From the NCBI RefSeq assembly GCF_022095695.1, contig NZ_JAIFZM010000017.1, forward strand, positions 1-64,000: a DNA stretch of 64,000 bases, read 5' to 3'. A model generated the notes under the pieces. It ran no database searches. It had not been told where the DNA came from and worked only from the letters and a program-made list of their open reading frames with translations. This DNA comes from Oceanobacillus jordanicus (lineage in GTDB: Bacteria > Bacillota > Bacilli > Bacillales > Amphibacillaceae). Positions within the stretch are counted from its first letter, which is position 1; each line of letters starts with the position of its first letter. Positions 10,444 through 20,905 of the stretch are shown piece by piece. Made by a program: the position numbers and the translations under genes.

Positions 10444-11997
10444 TTACTTCAGCCATTTTTTAAACAAGGGTAATTGTATAAGTTCTTCTCTTGAGATAAA
10501 TCGAAGGATAAAGAGAGTGATAACATAAAAGATAAGAAGAATGCTTAGAGCAAGTATAAACAGAATTAAATTTGGCCCCATGGATTCATATAGATTTCTG
10601 ATCCAAGAGCCGATCACCCACGTTATACCGATTAAAAGAATCATTTTACCAATATCGATCAACGGAATGGAAAATTGAATGGCTTTTTGTAAGGCTGCAA
10701 AGTGAAGTAAAGTAACAAGTACTACACCAACAGACATGGCAATAGCTACACCATGAATCCCAAAGCTAGGGTTTGATGCGAGAAAGAACAATACGCTCAA
10801 TTTACACAGCGCCCCGATTAAGCTATTCCACATAGCTGGTTTTGCTAAATCGAGTGCTTGTAATGCAGCTTGTAATGGTGATTGGACATAGAGTAAAATG
10901 AAAAAAGGTGCCATTAATACAAGCAAGCTACTAGCTTTGTCTGTCCCATACATATAGGTGAGGATCGGGGAAGAAAATAGGCATAGCACTACTGTTGCAA
11001 TGGCGCCGGATGCGAATGACAAGCGAATGGACTGGTGGATACGGTAATGGACCAAGCCCTTGTTTAAATTGGCTTCTGCTTCTGAAATAGACGGAACGAG
11101 AGCGATGGACAAGGAATGTGTAATAAATGTTGGTAAAAAAAGTAGTGGGAAGATATAGCCTGTGAGCTCACCGTATTGCTTTGTTGCCAGTGAACTTGAA
11201 ATACCTGCAATAGCGAGACTTTGCGCAACAAGTATGGGTTCTAAGAAATTTGTAAAGGAGCCTATCATTCTACTGCCTGTACTTGGAAGAGCAATGGAGA
11301 ACAGTTCTTTTACTGTAGAACGGCTAGATTTTAAATAGCTAAAAAATTTCGTGCGAATCTTAATTTTTTTCTTTCTCTTAAACATGTAAATCATGTATAA
11401 GAGGGAAATAAACTCTCCCAAGATGACACTGATCATGGCGCCTGCTGCTGCAAACTCTACGCCATATGGAAGTAATAGCTTAACGAAAAAAGCAACGCAT
11501 GTTATTCGAACAATCTGTTCGATCACCTGGGCATAGCTCTGTGGTTTCATGTTCTGCTTACCTTGAAAGTATCCTCTTAGAACGGAGGATATTGCAACAA
11601 TAGGAATAATAGGGCTAATAGCCATTAAAGGATACAGTGTCCGTTCATCTGTCAAAAGTGAGGTTGCGACAAAGGGTGCCGCAAACATAAGACCAACAGT
11701 GAATAGAACACTGGTTATTCCCGTCGCGATTAATGACACGATTACTATTTTCTTCACTTTTTGTGAATCATTTTTAGCTTCTGCTTCCGCAACTCTTTTG
11801 GAAATGGCGACAGGAAGCCCTAGCTGAGTCAGTGTCATTACCATAAATAAAGTGGGGAGTGCCATCATATAAAGGCCAACACCTTCTTCTCCCATGAGCC
11901 GGGCTACGACAATACGATTTATAAAACCTAGAAATCGGGTAATCATACCAGCTAAAATTAAAATAAGTGTGCCTTGCAGAAATGTTTGTTTGGTCAT
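10444..11997 (-). CDS. spoVB: Stage V sporulation protein B (MATE/MurJ-like flippase)
   Basis: 517 aa, close to the 518 aa of B. subtilis SpoVB, with about 14 transmembrane helices. Belongs to the oligosaccharidyl-lipid exporter superfamily and is needed for spore cortex synthesis, probably by moving lipid-linked precursors. The N-terminus (QGTLILILAGMITRFLGFINRIV) and the RMIGSFTNFLEPIL segment are typical. It lies divergent from comN, as in B. subtilis. The ribosome site is weak. Confidence 0.93.
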   Translation of the reverse strand: MTKQTFLQGTLILILAGMITRFLGFINRIVVARLMGEEGVGLYMMALPTLFMVMTLTQLGLPVAISKRVAEAEAKNDSQKVKKIVIVSLIATGITSVLFTVGLMFAAPFVATSLLTDERTLYPLMAISPIIPIVAISSVLRGYFQGKQNMKPQSYAQVIEQIVRITCVAFFVKLLLPYGVEFAAAGAMISVILGEFISLLYMIYMFKRKKKIKIRTKFFSYLKSSRSTVKELFSIALPSTGSRMIGSFTNFLEPILVAQSLAIAGISSSLATKQYGELTGYIFPLLFLPTFITHSLSIALVPSISEAEANLNKGLVHYRIHQSIRLSFASGAIATVVLCLFSSPILTYMYGTDKASSLLVLMAPFFILLYVQSPLQAALQALDLAKPAMWNSLIGALCKLSVLFFLASNPSFGIHGVAIAMSVGVVLVTLLHFAALQKAIQFSIPLIDIGKMILLIGITWVIGSWIRNLYESMGPNLILFILALSILLIFYVITLFILRFISREELIQLPLFKKWLK

Positions 11998-12126
11998 TAT
12001 AGCCGACCTGCCTTCTCAAATAATAATTTTTCATATACAATGATATATATGCTTGCAAGTGGGCCAAGCATGACAAGAAGGATTAAAGAAGAAATAGATT
12101 CTATTCTCCGTGTAAGGAGGGACACT

Positions 12127-12429
12127 ATGGAAATTGTACAAACTGTATCAGAATGGAAAGCCATGATTTTACCAACATTAGAGAGTAAGGCTGATGAATT
12201 TCAAATGATGGGATACTCAAGGGCTAATCCCGAAGAGATCTGGGACTGCCTAGTTAAAAAGGTTTGGAAAGGTGATCCAGAAAAACGAATATACGAAGTG
12301 GTGCAAGATATTTTCCACCTTGGATCTGGAACCTATATTAGTTATCTGACTGTAGCGGCTTATCAGGATGATAATTTATTTGCATCCATTTCCGCTTTAA
12401 CTGCGGGTGGGCAAGAAGATGGTGGATAG
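12127..12429 (+). CDS. comN: ComN-like post-transcriptional regulator (YrzD)
   Basis: 100 aa. In B. subtilis ComN affects comE mRNA and interacts with DivIVA. The block GYSRANPEEIWDCLVKKVWK is the family signature. ATG at 12127 is selected by AAGGAGG seven bases upstream; the longer open frame to the left crosses the spoVB promoter and is not coding. Position between spoVB and secDF matches B. subtilis. Confidence 0.85.
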   Translation: MEIVQTVSEWKAMILPTLESKADEFQMMGYSRANPEEIWDCLVKKVWKGDPEKRIYEVVQDIFHLGSGTYISYLTVAAYQDDNLFASISALTAGGQEDGG

Positions 12430-12526
12430 TTTACATAAACGCAAAAAATGTTTTTAATTTCTAGTGAAAATTTAGTGAAAAGTATTGGCTGGAAAAAACT
12501 GGCCAATTGTTTGGAGGCAAAGAAAA

Positions 12527-14779
12527 ATGAAAAAGAGAGGCAGAATCGTCGCCTTTTTTCTGATCGTACTTATTTTTGGGGGTCTGATCGGATCAACGGT
12601 TACTGGCGTAACGAAGGATATTAATTTAGGGTTGGATCTTCAAGGTGGTTTCGAAATACTCTATGAAGTAGAACCGGTTGATGAAAGCCAAGAGGTTGAT
12701 AGGGACTTACTGGAGTCAACCGTACAAACTTTAAATGATCGTGTTAACCGCTTAGGAATCAGTGAGGCGAGCATTGATATTGAGGGAGAAAATAGAATAC
12801 GGGTGCAACTTGCCGGTGTACAAGATCAGACAGAGGCAAGAGAAATCCTCTCAACCTCTGCAAGATTATCTTTCCGAGATGTCAATGACAATGAGCTTTT
12901 AAACGGTAATGATGTGAAAGAAGGAAGTGCGAAGCAGGATTTTGATCAGACGACAAATGCTCCGATCGTCACTTTGCAATTAAAGGATGCAGCTAAATTT
13001 GGCGAAGTCTCAACGCAAATTAAAAACATGGGAGCGCCAGATAATTTACTTGTCATCTGGATGGATTATCAGGAAGGCGATTCTTTTGCTGCTGAATCGG
13101 AAAAAGAAGATCCCAAGTATATTTCCGCACCGAGCATCAGAGAGACACTAAATACCACAAACGTTATGATATCTGGTGATTTCTCGGTAGAATCTGCACA
13201 GCGTTTAGCTGATATTATAAATTCCGGTTCATTGCCTGTTCATATGACGGAAATGTACTCTAATTCCGTAGGAGCACAATTCGGTGAAATGGCACTAGAT
13301 AAAACAGTTTTTGCTGGCTTTGTCGGTGTAGCATTGATCTTTATATTTATGATAATTGTTTATCGTTTACCAGGATTTGTAGCGGCAGTTAATTTAAGTA
13401 TTTATATCTATTTAATACTCGTTATCTTCGAGCTTATGAATGGTGTGTTGACACTCCCAGGGATAGCTGCACTTATTTTAGGTGTTGGGATGGCAGTAGA
13501 CGCCAATGTTATAACGTTTGAACGAATTAGAGAAGAGTTACGGACAGGAAAATCTGTAATAGCGGCGTTTAAAACAGGTTCTAAAAACTCCTTGTCGACT
13601 ATATTTGATGCAAATATTACGACATTGCTAGCTGCTGCAGTCCTCTTTATGTTTGGTACTAGCTCAGTGAAAGGTTTTGCCACAATGCTGATTGTTAGCA
13701 TCGTAGTAAGCTTCTTGACAGCTGTATTTGGGACAAGATTGTTACTGGGACTCTGGGTGAAGAGTAAAGTGCTAAACAAGCGGTTAGGTTGGTTTGGGGT
13801 TAAAAAAGATTCCGTGAAGGATATTTCCAGTAAAGAACAACCTGAACCAGAATTCTTTAATAAAAAACTTAACATTGTACAACATCGTAAAAAATTCTTT
13901 GCTATATCGATAGCTATGGTAGTAGTGGGTATTGCTTCATTACTTCTATTTAAGTTAAATCCAGGAATTGATTTCACCAGTGGTTCTCGGGTTGAAGTAA
14001 TAGCAGAAGACAGTATAACTGAAGAGCAAGTCACATCAGATTTTGAAAACCTCGGCTTAGAAGCTGACGTCGTTATATCAGGTGATAATAATGACCGAGG
14101 TGTGGCAAGATTTGATAAGGTGCTATCGGAGGACAAGGTCACTGAAGTCACCACATATTTTGAAGATGCGTACGGAACCCCACCTAATATCGGTGTGGTA
14201 TCCCCAATTGTTGGGGAGGAACTAGTGAAAAATGCACTATATGCAGTTGGAATTGCTTCCATATTTATGATTATTTATGTTGCGTTCCGATTTGAACTAT
14301 TCTTTGCAATAACAGCGATTATCGCATTGTTGCATGATGCATTTTTTGTTCTTGTTATTTTCAGTATTACCCGCATCGAGTTTGATGTCACGATTGTAGC
14401 TGCAATTCTTACGATTGTCGGTTACTCGATTAACGATACAATTGTTACGTTTGATAGGATCAGGGAAAATCTGCGTAAAGAGAAACGAATTAAATCGTTT
14501 AAGGATCTCGCTGTTATTGTGAATAGAAGTCTTGTACAAACTTTAACAAGGAGCTTGAATACAACTATAACGACATTGATAGCCGTTTTAGCATTCTTGT
14601 TCCTCGGAGCTTCACCTATAACAGGATTTGCTATTGCATTAACTGTAGGGCTAATTGTCGGAACATATTCTTCTCTCTTCCTAGCTGCGCAAATTTGGTT
14701 AGTTTGGAGAGGGAAAATGATTAAGAAAAAACCTGTAGACTTTACCAAGAAAAAACGTGTGGAAGGTCCACAAGTATAA
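12527..14779 (+). CDS. secDF: Protein translocase subunit SecDF (fused)
   Basis: 750 aa natural fusion of SecD and SecF, as in B. subtilis. Each half has one leading helix, a large extracytoplasmic domain and a five-helix bundle. Motifs: DLQGGFEILYEVEP near the start, GVGMAVDANVITFERIREE in the SecD half, PGIDFTSGSRVE and TIVGYSINDTIVTFDRIREN in the SecF half. It uses the proton gradient to help pull secreted proteins out. ATG at 12527 follows TTGGAGGCAAAG. Confidence 0.97.
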   Translation: MKKRGRIVAFFLIVLIFGGLIGSTVTGVTKDINLGLDLQGGFEILYEVEPVDESQEVDRDLLESTVQTLNDRVNRLGISEASIDIEGENRIRVQLAGVQDQTEAREILSTSARLSFRDVNDNELLNGNDVKEGSAKQDFDQTTNAPIVTLQLKDAAKFGEVSTQIKNMGAPDNLLVIWMDYQEGDSFAAESEKEDPKYISAPSIRETLNTTNVMISGDFSVESAQRLADIINSGSLPVHMTEMYSNSVGAQFGEMALDKTVFAGFVGVALIFIFMIIVYRLPGFVAAVNLSIYIYLILVIFELMNGVLTLPGIAALILGVGMAVDANVITFERIREELRTGKSVIAAFKTGSKNSLSTIFDANITTLLAAAVLFMFGTSSVKGFATMLIVSIVVSFLTAVFGTRLLLGLWVKSKVLNKRLGWFGVKKDSVKDISSKEQPEPEFFNKKLNIVQHRKKFFAISIAMVVVGIASLLLFKLNPGIDFTSGSRVEVIAEDSITEEQVTSDFENLGLEADVVISGDNNDRGVARFDKVLSEDKVTEVTTYFEDAYGTPPNIGVVSPIVGEELVKNALYAVGIASIFMIIYVAFRFELFFAITAIIALLHDAFFVLVIFSITRIEFDVTIVAAILTIVGYSINDTIVTFDRIRENLRKEKRIKSFKDLAVIVNRSLVQTLTRSLNTTITTLIAVLAFLFLGASPITGFAIALTVGLIVGTYSSLFLAAQIWLVWRGKMIKKKPVDFTKKKRVEGPQV

Positions 14780-14808
14780 TAAAACATTTATAAGCCTTAA
14801 CTAAAGCT

Positions 14809-14860
14809 AAAGTCGAACAGAATTTGAAGGCTCTTCCTTCGAATCTGTTCGACTTTTTTA
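14809..14860 (+). terminator. Strong terminator of secDF
   Basis: Stem of about 20 bp (AAAGTCGAACAGA ... TCTGTTCGACTTTTTT) with GAAGG / CCTTC at the top. Confidence 0.9.
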
Positions 14861-14998
14861 TCCATTTCAATATAAGCAAACCTAGAAACCACTTGCTTAG
14901 TTGAGGTTTAGGTTAATGAACTGTCACGAGTTTCTTGCTTAATTAAAGCAAATCCAGGGTATGATACTTAAGAATGCGATATTAGAAGGAGGAATTAC

Positions 14999-15328
14999 AT
15001 GAAAGGGCAAGGCTATGTTATTTTGGCAATTATTTTCGTTATTATTGTGGCAGTGTTTGCAGTAACTAATGTAGATCCGGTTGAAGTTAACTATTTATTC
15101 TGGACAGCGGAATCCCCGCTTATTCTAATTATTCTTTTCTCGGTCTTAATGGGAGGAATTATTACTGCTGCGGTGGGTGTGATTCGAATGTTTCGCCTAC
15201 AGCGACAAGTTCGAAGTTTACAAAAAGAAAATGAAACCCTGCATACACAATTGCGCGAAAATGGCTTAGAGCCTGGTGAGAACATTCAGAATGATGCTGA
15301 TACAAACCAGGTAGACGAGATAAAGTGA
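14999..15328 (+). CDS. LapA-domain (DUF1049) membrane protein
   Basis: 109 aa with two N-terminal transmembrane helices (residues ~5-24 and ~40-62) and a coiled C-terminal tail (MFRLQRQVRSLQKENETLHTQL). The pattern VDPVEVNYLF between the helices is the LapA/DUF1049 signature. Role in Gram-positives is unknown. AGAAGGAGGAATTAC precedes the ATG. It lies just before recJ, like yrvD in B. subtilis. The stop codon is inside the first bases of a repeat element. Confidence 0.83.
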   Translation: MKGQGYVILAIIFVIIVAVFAVTNVDPVEVNYLFWTAESPLILIILFSVLMGGIITAAVGVIRMFRLQRQVRSLQKENETLHTQLRENGLEPGENIQNDADTNQVDEIK

Positions 15329-15457
15329 AACTTCAATCAGTGGGGTTTTTGTTCTCCCCCCACTGATTGTTAGTTGAACGAATCGGGGTGTTAGCGTCCG
15401 TTTACTCCCACTTCATGTTTTGAAGTGGGAGTCTTACAGACGGTTGCACCGGGATAA
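15322..15457 (+). repeat. Palindromic repeat family, copy A
   Basis: Begins AAAGTGAAACTTCA and has two hairpins: ATCAGTGGGG / CCCCACTGAT, then a nested palindrome CTCCCACTTCA / TGAAGTGGGAG flanked by CGTCCGT and ACAGACG. It ends GGTTGCACCGGGATAA. About 44 bases around TTAGTTGAACGAATCGGGG are identical to copy B. The element overlaps the end of the lapA-like gene and sits directly upstream of the recJ promoter. The hairpin layout resembles ends of IS200/IS605-type elements, but no transposase remains. Confidence 0.75.
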
Positions 15458-15480
15458 AATAACAATGGAAGAAAACAGCA

Positions 15481-15509
15481 TTGCTACCCTTGACTTACTC
15501 TTGTATAAT
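15481..15509 (+). promoter_or_regulatory. Probable sigma-A promoter of recJ
   Basis: TTGCTA, 17-base spacer, perfect TATAAT; the start codon lies about 22 bases downstream of the -10 box. It fixes ATG 15531 as the likely recJ start. Confidence 0.65.
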
Positions 15510-15530
15510 AGATTAGTCAGGGGTGAATTT

Positions 15531-17852
15531 ATGTTACAAAGCAAGACAAAATGGAGAAGTAAAGAAATAACGAATGTGGAAGACCATTGGATGGACGACT
15601 CCATTACGTTATCGCCAATTATCAAAGAGCTTTTAGTTCAGCGAGGTATAAAGACTGGCGAGGAGGCTAGACAATTCCTCTCACCTGATATAAGTACATT
15701 ACATAACGCTGCAGACTTCGATTCCATTAAGGTAGCTGCAGATCGTGTTCGAGTGGCTATTAACCAACATGAGAAGATTCTAGTGTATGGAGACTATGAT
15801 GCCGATGGAGTTAGCTCTACAACAGTTATGCTCCTTGCATTAAAAGAGCTTGGCGCAGAGTGTGATTACTATATTCCAAACCGCTTTAAAGAGGGCTATG
15901 GCCCAAATGAAGCTGCTTTTAGAGAAGCGAAAGAACAAGGCTATGCACTTATTATAACAGTGGATAATGGGATAGCTGCAGTACATGAGGCAGAAGTAGC
16001 TAAAGAGATCGGTCTGGACTTAATTATAACCGACCACCATGAAATTCAAGAGCAGCTTCCTGACGCATATGCAATTATCCACCCAAAGCGCTCTACAGCT
16101 GATATTTTTCCAGAATTAGCAGGAGTTGGTGTTGCCTTTAAATTTGCAGAATACCTACTGGGATATTTTCCAAAACAATTTCTCCCATTTGTGGCTATTG
16201 GGACAATTGCTGATCTTGTACCACTGGTCAGTGAGAATCGCGTCTTGGCTTATCATGGATTACGAGCTCTTGCCCAAACCAATAATATTGGGTTACAGGA
16301 ACTTATGCGTGTCTGTAATATTGAAGGGAACGTGTCCGAAGAGGACGTTGGCTTTTTAATTGGTCCCCGAATCAATGCTGTAGGAAGATTACAGGATGCC
16401 GATTTGGCTGTACAGCTTCTAATGACAAACGATAAAACGGAAGCGGAAGAGATTGCTACAGAGATTGACCAGATCAATGTAAAAAGACAACAAATTGTAA
16501 ATGATATAGTCAAAGAAGCCGAAAAAATGGTGGATCCAAATCAAGAAAAAGGTGTCATCATTGTAGCAAAAGAGGGCTGGAATGAAGGTGTGCTAGGTAT
16601 TGTTGCATCAAAGCTAGTACGAAAATTTGATCAGCCTGCGATTGTATTAACTAAAAAGCCAGAAACCTCCCAAGTAAAAGGTTCTGCACGAAGTATCCCT
16701 GCTTTTGATTTATTTAAGAATTGTATGACTGTAAGGGACTTATTTACTCATTTTGGGGGGCATTCACAAGCGGCTGGCATGACATTACCACTTGAGAATT
16801 TGGATGAATTGCAAATTCGCTTAAATGAACTCATTCGTAACGATCTAGCAGAAGAAGATTTTAAACAGCTGTTAGAAATCAGTAGTGAAGTGAGTATACA
16901 AGATGTTAATGAGAAGCTTGTTGACGAAATAGGAAAGCTTGCTCCTTTCGGTATGAAGAATCCTAAGCCTATATTTCAACTGACTGCAATCCCGTCTGAA
17001 TTAAGACAAATAGGGAGCACGAAGCGGCATCTTAAGTTATTGTTTAAAGAAGAAGGAAAGAATGTAGAGGGAATTGGTTTTGGTTTTGGTGAGCTTTACC
17101 CACATATATCTCCTAATACCCCCGTAACGATTGTTGGGGAGTTGGGAATAAATGAATGGAACGGCAATAGAAAACCCCAAATCGTACTGCAGGATATGGA
17201 AATTAGACAGTGGCAGTTATTTGATCACCGTGGCAGAAAGAATATAAATCTCACCCCATACATTGAGCACCATAACGCCAACCTAGTAGTTGGTAATCCG
17301 CAAATTGATTTGGGGGGCGACGTACAATATATTCAATATGACTCCATGGAAGTGGTACCTGCTACAGATGCTCTTTACATCTATGATATGCCACAGGATC
17401 TTTCAAAATTAAAAGAGTTAATACAAAGGGCAAAACCACAAAATATTCATGCATGCTATTATATAGAAAACAGTGCCTTTTTGAATGCTCTACCGACACG
17501 CGAAGACTTTAAATGGTATTATGCTGTTCTGTTAAAGAAAAAGGTTCTTGACCTAAATAGTGAGATAAATTTAGTCATGAATACAAAAGGGTGGAGCAAA
17601 GAACGCATCTATTTCATTTCAGAGGTGTTTTTTGAACTCGGCTTTGTTAAAATAGATAACGGTATTATTACAGTAAATCCAAAACCAGATAAAAAAGATC
17701 TTTTGGAGTCTTCTGCATATCAGACACAACTAGAACAAGCTGAAATAGAAAAGACATTATATTACTCAAATTACAACGAATTGAGAAACTGGTTCAATAA
17801 TTGTATGGACCAAGTGGAAAGTCCCAAGGAGGAACTAAGTTATGGATTATAA
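15531..17852 (+). CDS. recJ: Single-stranded-DNA-specific exonuclease RecJ
   Basis: 773 aa (B. subtilis protein 786). 5'-3' ssDNA exonuclease for recombination and mismatch repair. DHH phosphoesterase motifs [12 protein letters not shown] and ITDHHEI lie in the first 180 residues, DHHA1 motif GGHSQAAGM near residue 420, followed by the OB-fold and a Firmicute-specific C-terminal domain. ATG at 15531 follows AGGGGTG and the promoter above; the frame is open further upstream only through the repeat. The stop overlaps apt by 11 nt. Confidence 0.95.
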   Translation: MLQSKTKWRSKEITNVEDHWMDDSITLSPIIKELLVQRGIKTGEEARQFLSPDISTLHNAADFDSIKVAADRVRVAINQHEKILVYGDYDADGVSSTTVMLLALKELGAECDYYIPNRFKEGYGPNEAAFREAKEQGYALIITVDNGIAAVHEAEVAKEIGLDLIITDHHEIQEQLPDAYAIIHPKRSTADIFPELAGVGVAFKFAEYLLGYFPKQFLPFVAIGTIADLVPLVSENRVLAYHGLRALAQTNNIGLQELMRVCNIEGNVSEEDVGFLIGPRINAVGRLQDADLAVQLLMTNDKTEAEEIATEIDQINVKRQQIVNDIVKEAEKMVDPNQEKGVIIVAKEGWNEGVLGIVASKLVRKFDQPAIVLTKKPETSQVKGSARSIPAFDLFKNCMTVRDLFTHFGGHSQAAGMTLPLENLDELQIRLNELIRNDLAEEDFKQLLEISSEVSIQDVNEKLVDEIGKLAPFGMKNPKPIFQLTAIPSELRQIGSTKRHLKLLFKEEGKNVEGIGFGFGELYPHISPNTPVTIVGELGINEWNGNRKPQIVLQDMEIRQWQLFDHRGRKNINLTPYIEHHNANLVVGNPQIDLGGDVQYIQYDSMEVVPATDALYIYDMPQDLSKLKELIQRAKPQNIHACYYIENSAFLNALPTREDFKWYYAVLLKKKVLDLNSEINLVMNTKGWSKERIYFISEVFFELGFVKIDNGIITVNPKPDKKDLLESSAYQTQLEQAEIEKTLYYSNYNELRNWFNNCMDQVESPKEELSYGL

Positions 17853-18354
17853 ACAATATGTAAAGATAGTAGAAGATTGGCCAAAAGAGGGTATTCGCTT
17901 TAAAGATATTACGCCTTTGATGGATAACGGGAAAGCTTTTAAATCTGCTGTTGACGAAATAGTGTCGTTTGCAAAAGAGAAGGAGATTGACATTGTAGTA
18001 GGGCCTGAAGCGCGTGGGTTTATTGTTGGCTGCCCGGTTTCCTATGCCTTAGAAGTTGGGTTTGCACCGGTAAGGAAAGAAGGAAAGCTTCCACGTGAAG
18101 TTATTAAAGTAAACTATGGTCTTGAATATGGAAGTAACGTGCTGACTATTCATAAAGATGCAATCAAACCAGGACAACGTGTTTTGATCACGGATGATCT
18201 GCTTGCAACAGGCGGTACAATTGAAGCAACTATTAAATTAGTTGAAGAATTGGGTGGCATTGTAGTTGGGTGCGCTTTCATAATAGAGTTGAGTTACTTA
18301 GATGGTATGCAAAAACTCGACGGATATGATGTACTATCTTTAATGAGCTATTAA
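17842..18354 (+). CDS. apt: Adenine phosphoribosyltransferase
   Basis: 170 aa. Salvages adenine to AMP using PRPP. The PRPP-binding motif [13 protein letters not shown] lies near residues 114-126, and [12 protein letters not shown] near 54-65. AAGGAGG precedes the ATG inside the recJ end, so translation is coupled to recJ. A strong terminator follows. Confidence 0.97.
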   Translation: MDYKQYVKIVEDWPKEGIRFKDITPLMDNGKAFKSAVDEIVSFAKEKEIDIVVGPEARGFIVGCPVSYALEVGFAPVRKEGKLPREVIKVNYGLEYGSNVLTIHKDAIKPGQRVLITDDLLATGGTIEATIKLVEELGGIVVGCAFIIELSYLDGMQKLDGYDVLSLMSY

Positions 18355-18366
18355 TTACTAGAATGA

Positions 18367-18408
18367 AGAACAGGTCTGATGGAATAATATCCGTCAGACC
18401 TGTTCTTC
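18367..18408 (+). terminator. Terminator of recJ-apt
   Basis: AGAACAGGTCTGA / TCAGACCTGTTCT stem, 13 bp plus an inner GG/CC pair, then TTC. Confidence 0.85.
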
Positions 18409-18454
18409 TAAATTCTACAGCAATTCATCTTAATATACTTTTATTTTATAATCA

Positions 18455-18484
18455 TTGTACATACGTGTCGGAAAAGCATATAAT
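18455..18484 (+). promoter_or_regulatory. Possible promoter of relA
   Basis: TTGTAC, 18-base spacer, perfect TATAAT, about 130 bases before the relA start. The -35 match is poor, so this is tentative. The rest of the 200-base gap is AT-rich without other signals. Confidence 0.35.
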
Positions 18485-18614
18485 ATGCATTATATAGTTT
18501 TTTTTACCGTTATATATTTTATTAGTTAAGAAGCTAATGAACGTTAAGAATTAAAATGAAACGCACTTAAAATACATTCGGAACATAACGAACTTTTCCA
18601 AACAAGGTGATTAC

Positions 18615-20819
18615 ATGGCAAAGGATAATATAGTATCAATAGAAGACATTATTAAAAAGGTGCGCGAGTATCTAACAGAAGAAGATGCTACGTTTATTAG
18701 GCATGCATATAAATTTGCAGAAAATGCACATGCGGAGCAGTTTCGTAAATCAGGGGAACCCTATATTATTCATCCAGTACAAGTCGCAGGAATCCTAGCT
18801 GACTTAGAGATGGATGCAGAAACAATCGCTGGAGGTTTCCTACATGATGTGGTGGAGGACACAGAAATAACTGTGGAAGAACTGGAGACTGCTTTTAATA
18901 GAGAAGTAGCATTGCTAGTTGACGGCGTTACCAAGTTGGGTAAAATTAAGTATAAATCGAAGGAAGCAATACAGGCAGAAAACCATCGCAAAATGTTTGT
19001 CGCGATGGCAAAAGATATTCGAGTTATACTAATCAAACTTGCTGACCGCCTCCATAATATGAGAACCCTAAAACATCTGCCTCCTGAAAAACAACGCCGT
19101 ATATCTAATGAGACCCTTGAAATTTTCGCACCTTTGGCACACAGGCTTGGGATTTCAACGATTAAATGGGAATTGGAAGATACAGCACTACGTTATTTAA
19201 ATCCACAACAATATTACCGTATTGTTCAACTGATGAAACAAAAAAGGGATCAACGAGAATCCTATATAGATGAAGTAATGAACGAAGTTACGAAGCAATT
19301 AGCTGACGTAAATATACAGGCGGAAATGTCCGGAAGGCCGAAGCATCTATATAGCATTTATCACAAAATGGTGGAGCAAAATAAACAGTTTAATGAAATA
19401 TATGATCTACTTGCTGTCCGTATTCTTGTGGATAGTATTAAAGACTGCTATGCAGTGCTCGGCATAATTCATACATGCTGGAAACCCATGCCAGGGCGCT
19501 TTAAGGATTACATTGCGATGCCTAAGCCTAACCTTTACCAGTCGCTTCATACGACAGTAATTGGGCCAAAAGGGGATCCATTAGAGGTGCAAATCCGCAC
19601 GAAAGAAATGCATGAGATTGCAGAGTATGGCATTGCTGCGCATTGGGCCTATAAAGAAGGGAAGCAGGCGCATACTAGTAAGAAATCTTTTGAAGAAAAG
19701 CTAACATGGTTCAGAGAAATACTTGACTGGCAGAATGAAACACATGATGCGGAAGAATTCATGGAGACATTAAAAGTCGATCTTTTCTCCGATATGGTTT
19801 ATGTATTTACACCTAAAGGCGATGTGATTGAATTGCCTTCAGGATCTGTCCCACTCGACTTTGCTTATAAAATTCATACCGAAATAGGCAATAAAACAAT
19901 TGGTGCGAAGATTAACGGGAAAATGGAGCCACTTGATTACAGTTTAAAAAATGGCGATATTATTGAAGTGATGACTTCTAAGCACTCTTATGGGCCATCA
20001 CAGGATTGGCTGAAGATCACACAAACTTCACAAGCAAAGAGCAAGATTAAGCAATTCTTTAAAAAGCAACGCCGTGACGAAAATATTGCTAAGGGTAAAG
20101 AAGCGGTAGATCGGGAAATCCAAGCGTTAAGTTTGGAACCAAAAGAAGTTCTGACACAAGAGAACTTGCAAAGGGTATATGAGAAATTCAATTTCATGAA
20201 TGAAGATGATATGTATGCAGCTGTCGGGTATCAGGGAATTACAGCAGCACTTATCGCCACAAGACTTACTGATAAAATCAGACAGACTAAACTAAAAGAG
20301 CAAGATCTTGCTCAGACCATTGAAGAAGTAAAGACAACGGAGCTCAAAGAGAAAAAACCTCATAAGCGTGATTCAGGTGTAAGAGTAGAAGGTGTCGATA
20401 ATCTCTTAGTTCGTTTATCCAAGTGCTGTAACCCAGTTCCTGGTGATGAGATTATGGGATATATCACAAAGGGAAGAGGCGTTTCCGTCCACCGATCTGA
20501 TTGCCCAAATGTTCAAACCGATGAAGCTAGACAACGCTATTTGCATGTGGAATGGGAAAAGAACCATTCTGTCCAAAAACAATACCATGTAGAGCTTGAA
20601 ATATCTGGATATGATCGCCGAGGCCTCGTAAATGAAGTACTACAGGCAGTAAACGAAACGAAAACAAATATTACCTACGTAAATGGTAAATCAGATCGAA
20701 ATAAAATGGCGCTCATCCAGATCACTATTTTAATTCACAATACCGGACACCTACGAAAAATTGTAGAGCGAATTAAACAGATAAAAGATGTTTATACCGT
20801 TACACGTACTCTGCAATAG
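18615..20819 (+). CDS. relA: Bifunctional (p)ppGpp synthetase/hydrolase Rel
   Basis: 734 aa, full-length long RSH enzyme that makes and degrades the stringent-response alarmone. Order: HD hydrolase domain (HDVVEDT near residue 77), synthetase domain (RFKDYIAMPKPNLYQSLHT and EVQIRT near 295-335), TGS (VYVFTPKGDVIELPSGS), conserved Cys-rich domain (VRLSKCCNPVPGD), C-terminal ACT domain. Both active sites look intact. AAGGTGATTAC precedes the ATG. Confidence 0.97.
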   Translation: MAKDNIVSIEDIIKKVREYLTEEDATFIRHAYKFAENAHAEQFRKSGEPYIIHPVQVAGILADLEMDAETIAGGFLHDVVEDTEITVEELETAFNREVALLVDGVTKLGKIKYKSKEAIQAENHRKMFVAMAKDIRVILIKLADRLHNMRTLKHLPPEKQRRISNETLEIFAPLAHRLGISTIKWELEDTALRYLNPQQYYRIVQLMKQKRDQRESYIDEVMNEVTKQLADVNIQAEMSGRPKHLYSIYHKMVEQNKQFNEIYDLLAVRILVDSIKDCYAVLGIIHTCWKPMPGRFKDYIAMPKPNLYQSLHTTVIGPKGDPLEVQIRTKEMHEIAEYGIAAHWAYKEGKQAHTSKKSFEEKLTWFREILDWQNETHDAEEFMETLKVDLFSDMVYVFTPKGDVIELPSGSVPLDFAYKIHTEIGNKTIGAKINGKMEPLDYSLKNGDIIEVMTSKHSYGPSQDWLKITQTSQAKSKIKQFFKKQRRDENIAKGKEAVDREIQALSLEPKEVLTQENLQRVYEKFNFMNEDDMYAAVGYQGITAALIATRLTDKIRQTKLKEQDLAQTIEEVKTTELKEKKPHKRDSGVRVEGVDNLLVRLSKCCNPVPGDEIMGYITKGRGVSVHRSDCPNVQTDEARQRYLHVEWEKNHSVQKQYHVELEISGYDRRGLVNEVLQAVNETKTNITYVNGKSDRNKMALIQITILIHNTGHLRKIVERIKQIKDVYTVTRTLQ

Positions 20820-20905
20820 TAGTGACAATAGCAAAGAGAGCCTAGTTATTAACGCAAGGAGCTTAATGAAACTTTCAATAAAGAGCAGATCGGGGGAATA
20901 CCTGA

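Noticed and set aside
13408-14262. 284-codon minus-strand frame inside secDF
   Set aside because: SecDF is intact on the plus strand with clear motifs; the reverse product has no family resemblance.
15420-15530. N-terminal extension of RecJ
   Set aside because: It would be encoded by the repeat element and the promoter; ATG 15531 has a ribosome site and gives the family length.
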